Shown here piece by piece: positions 7,752 to 9,952 of a stretch of 9,952 nucleotides of DNA. Below the pieces are notes generated by a model. That model was not told where the DNA came from, did no database searches, and saw only the letters and a program-made list of their open reading frames with translations. Origin of the DNA: Planctomycetota bacterium (GTDB taxonomy: Bacteria > Planctomycetota > Phycisphaerae > Phycisphaerales > UBA1924). Position 1 is the first letter of the stretch; each line of letters starts with the position of its first letter. The DNA lies in contig JAFLCM010000048.1 of assembly GCA_017303565.1 (NCBI GenBank), positions 1 through 9,952 of the forward strand. Direction: 5' to 3'. Made by a program: the position numbers and the translations under genes.

Positions 7752-7779
7752 TTGACGCGGCACGCCTTGGCGGTAACTT
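7752..7779 (+). promoter_or_regulatory. Possible sigma70-like promoter of the HU gene
   Basis: TTGACG (7752-7757, five of six to the consensus -35) is followed after 16 bases by TAACTT (7774-7779, only three of six to the -10). It sits in the divergent clpS/HU intergenic region about 70 bases before the HU start. The weak -10 makes this tentative. Confidence 0.3.
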
Positions 7780-7835
7780 CGAGCCGGACGGAGCAGGACT
7801 CGCTCGTTCGACCGGCGCACGGAAGCCGCGAAGCC

Positions 7836-7841
7836 GAGGTG
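7836..7841 (+). promoter_or_regulatory. Shine-Dalgarno GAGGTG for the HU GTG start
   Basis: GAGGTG lies 4 bases before the GTG at 7846 and supports that non-ATG start, which also yields the canonical HU N-terminus MNKSDLVQ. Confidence 0.7.
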
Positions 7842-7845
7842 AAGC

Positions 7846-8151
7846 GTGAACAAGAGCGATCTGGTGCAACAAGTCGCCAGCCAACTGAACCTGACCAAGT
7901 CCGACGCCGGCAAGGCCGTTGAAGCGGTGATCCGCTGCATCGCCGAGGGCGTCGAGGCCGAGGGCAAGGTGGCCCTTTCGGGCTTTGGTACGTTCCGGCG
8001 CAAGCAGCGCAAGGCCCGGGTCGCGGTCAACCCGCTCACCAAGCGCGAGATGAAGATCGAGGCGTCGAAGACCATCGGCTTCTCGGCCAGCCGCACGCTC
8101 CGCGACAAGATGGACGGGCGCGCCGACGCCGGTTCCGAAGACGACGAGTGA
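7846..8151 (+). CDS. HU-family nucleoid DNA-binding protein
   Basis: Small dimeric DNA-bending protein, 101 residues, against about 90 for E. coli HU. The N-terminal helical body MNKSDLVQQVASQLNLTKSD is standard, followed by the beta saddle with GFGTF at 46-50. The DNA-intercalating arm keeps Asn62-Pro63 and basic residues Arg55 and Arg58, but the usual R-N-P-x-T-G tip reads V-N-P-L-T-K, so Arg61 and Gly66 are replaced. The C-terminal helix (TLRDKMDG) is followed by a short acidic tail ending SEDDE that ordinary HU lacks. The GTG start is backed by a GAGGTG ribosome binding site. The gene is divergent from clpS and convergent with the oxidoreductase gene. IHF-type function cannot be excluded, but a single-gene HU is the simplest call. 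Confidence 0.93.
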   Translation: MNKSDLVQQVASQLNLTKSDAGKAVEAVIRCIAEGVEAEGKVALSGFGTFRRKQRKARVAVNPLTKREMKIEASKTIGFSASRTLRDKMDGRADAGSEDDE

Positions 8152-8155
8152 TTCT

Positions 8156-8170
8156 CGGGCGTGGGGCCCG
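8156..8170. terminator. Short hairpin in the 21-bp convergent gap, weak terminator candidate
   Basis: CGGGC-GTGGG-GCCCG forms a 5-bp all-GC stem with a 5-base loop between the HU stop (8151) and the oxidoreductase stop (8173). There is no T-run on either side. Its position between convergent stops is the main argument. Confidence 0.3.
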
Positions 8171-8172
8171 TC

Positions 8173-9201
8173 TCACCAGCCGCAGCCGGTCATCCCCGTG
8201 ATGGTCTCGATCGCCGCCGCTTGGCCGACCGACCAGTCCGGCGTCGGCGTCATCGCGCGGCGCTCCCGCACCGCCCGCGCGAACGCTCCGAACTGGTTGA
8301 CGAAGCGGTCGCCCCCGTTCTCGATGACGATCGTCTCGACGCCCGCCCCGCGGGGGTGGTTCTCGAACCGCGTCAGGCGGAGTTCGGCCCGGACGGGGTC
8401 GGCGCGAAACGGCGTCTCGGTCCTGAGCACGCCCGTTTCTCCCACGAGTTCGGCGAAGACCCCGGCGTTGGCGTCGATGGCGCACAGCGCGTGCAGCACC
8501 GCCTCTGATTTGAATCGAGCCGAGAACGACGTGAGCGCGTCCACGCCCCGTGACTCGCCCGGCTGGGGCGCGGCTTCGCGCGCCGTCGCGCCGAGGTGGA
8601 CCGGCTCCTCGCCCAGCACCGTCCGCGCCAGGCTCAACGGGTAGCAGCCCAGGTCCAGCATCGCGCCGCCCTCCAGCCGGTGGCTGAACCGCGTCCACGC
8701 GTTCGGGCGCGGGCGGAGGTCGATGCAGAACGACGCGACGACGGTTCGCACTCGGCCGATCAGCCCTGGCTCGCCTTCGCGCCCCGCCCGCACCAGGAGG
8801 TCCGTCTGCGGGTGGTGCAGGTACATGAACCCCTCGGCGAACACCCGCCCGGCCTTCGCGGCGGCGGCACCGACCGCGCGGGCCTCCTCCGCCCGCGGCG
8901 TCAGCGGCTTCTCGCAGATGACGTGCTTGCCCGCTTCGAGCAGCCGCACGCTCCAGGGCGTGTGCAGGCTGTTGGGCACGGTCACATACACCGCGTCCAC
9001 GTCGGACCGGGCGAGCAGCGCCTCGGCGTCGCACGCCGCGGAGGCAGGCAGGCCCAGGGACGACGCGAACGCCCGGGCCCGGTCCCCGTCCCGAGAGGCG
9101 ACGCAGGTCAGCGAACAGCCCGCGGCCTGGCGGATGCACGGCGCCACCTTCGCGGCGATCATCCCCGTGCCCAGGATGCCCCATCGCAGCGTCTCGCCCA
9201 T
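8173..9201 (-). CDS. Gfo/Idh/MocA-family NAD(P)-dependent oxidoreductase
   Basis: 342 residues, the normal length of this family, whose members oxidise or reduce sugars, inositols and related polyols with NAD(P). The N-terminal Rossmann fold carries GILGTGMIA (Gly11, Gly13, Ala16). VTVPNSLHTPWSVRLLEAGK leads to the conserved EKPL (Glu97-Lys98-Pro99, Lys98 being the usual catalytic lysine). FAEGFMYLHHPQ and GGAMLDLGCYPLSLAR (Asp183, Tyr187) match the subgroup related to dihydrodiol and scyllo-inositol-type dehydrogenases. There is no signal peptide, so it should be cytoplasmic, unlike the many secreted Tat-type members in planctomycetes. The substrate is not predictable. It starts 43 bp after atpC on the same strand, so cotranscription is possible although no functional link is apparent. 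The final Gly-Trp end is natural; nothing is truncated. Confidence 0.9.
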   Translation of the reverse strand: MGETLRWGILGTGMIAAKVAPCIRQAAGCSLTCVASRDGDRARAFASSLGLPASAACDAEALLARSDVDAVYVTVPNSLHTPWSVRLLEAGKHVICEKPLTPRAEEARAVGAAAAKAGRVFAEGFMYLHHPQTDLLVRAGREGEPGLIGRVRTVVASFCIDLRPRPNAWTRFSHRLEGGAMLDLGCYPLSLARTVLGEEPVHLGATAREAAPQPGESRGVDALTSFSARFKSEAVLHALCAIDANAGVFAELVGETGVLRTETPFRADPVRAELRLTRFENHPRGAGVETIVIENGGDRFVNQFGAFARAVRERRAMTPTPDWSVGQAAAIETITGMTGCGW

Positions 9202-9244
9202 CGCGGTCCCCGGTTGTCAGGAGTTGCCCGAAGCGAGCCGCGGG

Positions 9245-9676
9245 TCAGCGCTGCGCCAGCGCGACCTTCCGCCGCGCCGCGTTGCGCTCTTGCGTGATGC
9301 GCTCCATCTCCTCGGCCTTGTTGCTCCGCCGGGCCTGCGCCTCGGCGAGTTCGGCCTTCGCCTCCTCGGGCTTGATCGCCTCGACGGGCTGAGCCACGGA
9401 AGCGAGGATCGTCAGCACGTTGTTGACGTTCTGCATGAACCCGCCGGACACGAACCACCGCTTGTTGCCGGACTCTTCCAGCTTGACGTTCTGCTCGTAG
9501 CGGTCGACGAACTCGACGCGGAGTTCGCCCACGCCGAGTTTTCCCACCACCGCGCCGGCGTTGGCCATGAAGCCCATCTGCCCGTCGTGCATCGGCAAAG
9601 AGACGTACGACGCCATCGCGTCGAACACGCGGGCCTCGGGGGTGATCAGTCGGCAGCGGAAGGGTTTGTCGGCCAT
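9245..9676 (-). CDS. atpC: F1F0 ATP synthase epsilon subunit
   Basis: 143 residues. This central-stalk subunit of F1 couples rotation to the c-ring and can inhibit ATP hydrolysis through its C-terminal helices. The N-terminal beta-sandwich spans about 1-90: FRCRLITPEARVFDAMASYV, then SLPMHDGQMGFMANAG, and later FVSGGFMQNVNNVLTIL, all at the family positions. A charged two-helix hairpin follows (about 95-143; PEEAKAELAEAQARRSNKAE). The usual PGHAPL segment is replaced by ANAGAVV. The ATG at 9676 gives the standard N-terminus; the longer in-frame extension to 9832 translates a palindromic repeat and is rejected. Unlike in most bacteria no atpD lies directly upstream: the next gene on that side is on the opposite strand, so atpC is separated from the rest of its operon here. 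Confidence 0.92.
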   Translation of the reverse strand: MADKPFRCRLITPEARVFDAMASYVSLPMHDGQMGFMANAGAVVGKLGVGELRVEFVDRYEQNVKLEESGNKRWFVSGGFMQNVNNVLTILASVAQPVEAIKPEEAKAELAEAQARRSNKAEEMERITQERNAARRKVALAQR

Positions 9677-9715
9677 GGTCGGTGGAGGTTCGGGGTGCTG
9701 GCGGATCGGGAGAGG

Positions 9716-9721
9716 ATGATA
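9716..9721 (-). promoter_or_regulatory. Possible -10 element of the atpC promoter
   Basis: TATCAT on the minus strand matches five of six bases of the -10 consensus and would start transcription roughly 30-35 bases before the atpC ATG. No convincing -35 hexamer lies at 16-18 bases upstream, where the sequence is GC-rich. Confidence 0.3.
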
Positions 9722-9782
9722 GCCCGAAACCCGCGATCCCGCCGATGGCGCCGATGTCCGGTCGTTGGACCCGTTGGAGGTG

Positions 9783-9803
9783 GGGCAGGCTTCCAGCCTG
9801 CCC
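9783..9803. repeat. REP-like intergenic palindrome GGGCAGGCT-TCC-AGCCTGCCC
   Basis: Two perfect 9-base arms flank a 3-base loop in the noncoding stretch between atpC and the gene starting at 9908. It matches a short palindromic sequence I recall as recurring between genes in planctomycete-like and some acidobacterial genomes, where its translated forms (GRLEACPT, AGWKPAP) are often misannotated as protein. Only one copy is present here, so repetitiveness is recalled rather than shown. Confidence 0.6.
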
Positions 9804-9893
9804 GCCGCACTCCCGGAACCGCGTGCGCCCAACCACGCCTCGGCGTATCCTGCGACACCGGCGGCGACGCCCTCCCGCGGGCTCAGCCGCCCT

Positions 9894-9899
9894 GAGGAG
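9894..9899 (+). promoter_or_regulatory. Shine-Dalgarno GAGGAG for the gene starting at 9908
   Basis: GAGGAG ends 8 bases before ATG 9908, an ideal spacing. It is the main evidence that a gene begins at the window edge. Confidence 0.55.
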
Positions 9900-9907
9900 C
9901 ACTCCCC

Positions 9908-9952
9908 ATGTCACCATCCCCGACGCCCTCCCCCTCCGTCCCGACCCCTTCC
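9908..9952 (+). CDS. Start of an unidentified gene (3' end outside the window)
   Basis: Only 15 codons are visible, reading MSPSPTPSPSVPTPS, a Ser/Pro/Thr-rich low-complexity N-terminus. The GAGGAG ribosome binding site and the divergent arrangement with atpC support a real start. A TATCCT element at 9846-9851 could serve as a -10. There is no hydrophobic stretch yet and no family can be named. Confidence 0.5.
   Translation, partial: MSPSPTPSPSVPTPS

Noticed and set aside
6709..7755. 348-residue + strand frame across the dehydrogenase and clpS
   Set aside because: Shadow of two well-recognised minus-strand genes.
7618..7884. N-terminal extension of clpS by 89 residues
   Set aside because: It would run through the divergent promoter region and into the HU gene; the 132-residue form already has a full ClpS core plus a normal flexible extension.
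9677..9832. N-terminal extension of atpC by 52 residues
   Set aside because: It translates the palindromic repeat and intergenic DNA; the ATG at 9676 gives the normal epsilon-subunit N-terminus.
8723..9895. 390-residue + strand frame across the oxidoreductase and atpC
   Set aside because: It covers two recognisable minus-strand genes and a noncoding region; Arg/Ala/Ser-rich shadow.

Overview
The window is GC-rich throughout, with tightly packed genes and Gram-negative envelope components (a periplasmic adaptor, an outer-membrane factor lipoprotein and an outer-membrane barrel). Together with a divergent ClpS and a GGGCAGGCT-TCC-AGCCTGCCC palindrome of a kind I recall from planctomycete-like genomes, this suggests a bacterium of the Planctomycetota, perhaps the Phycisphaerae. 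That placement is inference from style and recalled families, not from a marker gene. No rRNA, tRNA, CRISPR array, insertion sequence or phage gene was seen.

Bases 1-5007 (+ strand) hold an ABC-type tripartite efflux cluster: the C-terminal part of a MacA/HlyD-type periplasmic adaptor (cut by the window edge), a MacB-type ATPase, a MacB-type permease overlapping it by 4 bp, and a TolC/OprM-type outer-membrane factor with a lipoprotein signal. ATPase and permease are separate proteins, unlike the fused E. coli MacB. The four parts would form a route from the inner membrane or periplasm across the outer membrane; the substrate cannot be read from the sequence. A secreted protein with a small N-terminal beta domain, a Pro/Ala linker and a C-terminal DUF481 barrel follows (5106-6239, +) and is probably transcribed separately.

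Bases 6249-7617 (- strand) carry clpS, a divergent ClpS adaptor, and a D-2-hydroxyacid (3-phosphoglycerate-like) dehydrogenase downstream of it. The dehydrogenase converges on the DUF481 gene across a 9-bp gap, and a palindrome there includes both stop codons. A 228-bp divergent intergenic region (7618-7845) separates clpS from an HU-family DNA-binding protein gene (7846-8151, +).

Bases 8173-9676 (- strand) carry a stand-alone atpC (F1 epsilon subunit) followed 43 bp later by a Gfo/Idh/MocA oxidoreductase. The region 9677-9907 has no convincing gene; it holds the palindrome and likely promoter elements. A new + strand gene with a good ribosome binding site starts at 9908 and runs off the window.

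Most of the window is ordinary housekeeping and efflux content. I did not find a convincing undescribed system. The observations most worth checking are the altered N-degron pocket of ClpS, the orphan atpC, the stop-codon palindrome and the intergenic palindromic repeat.
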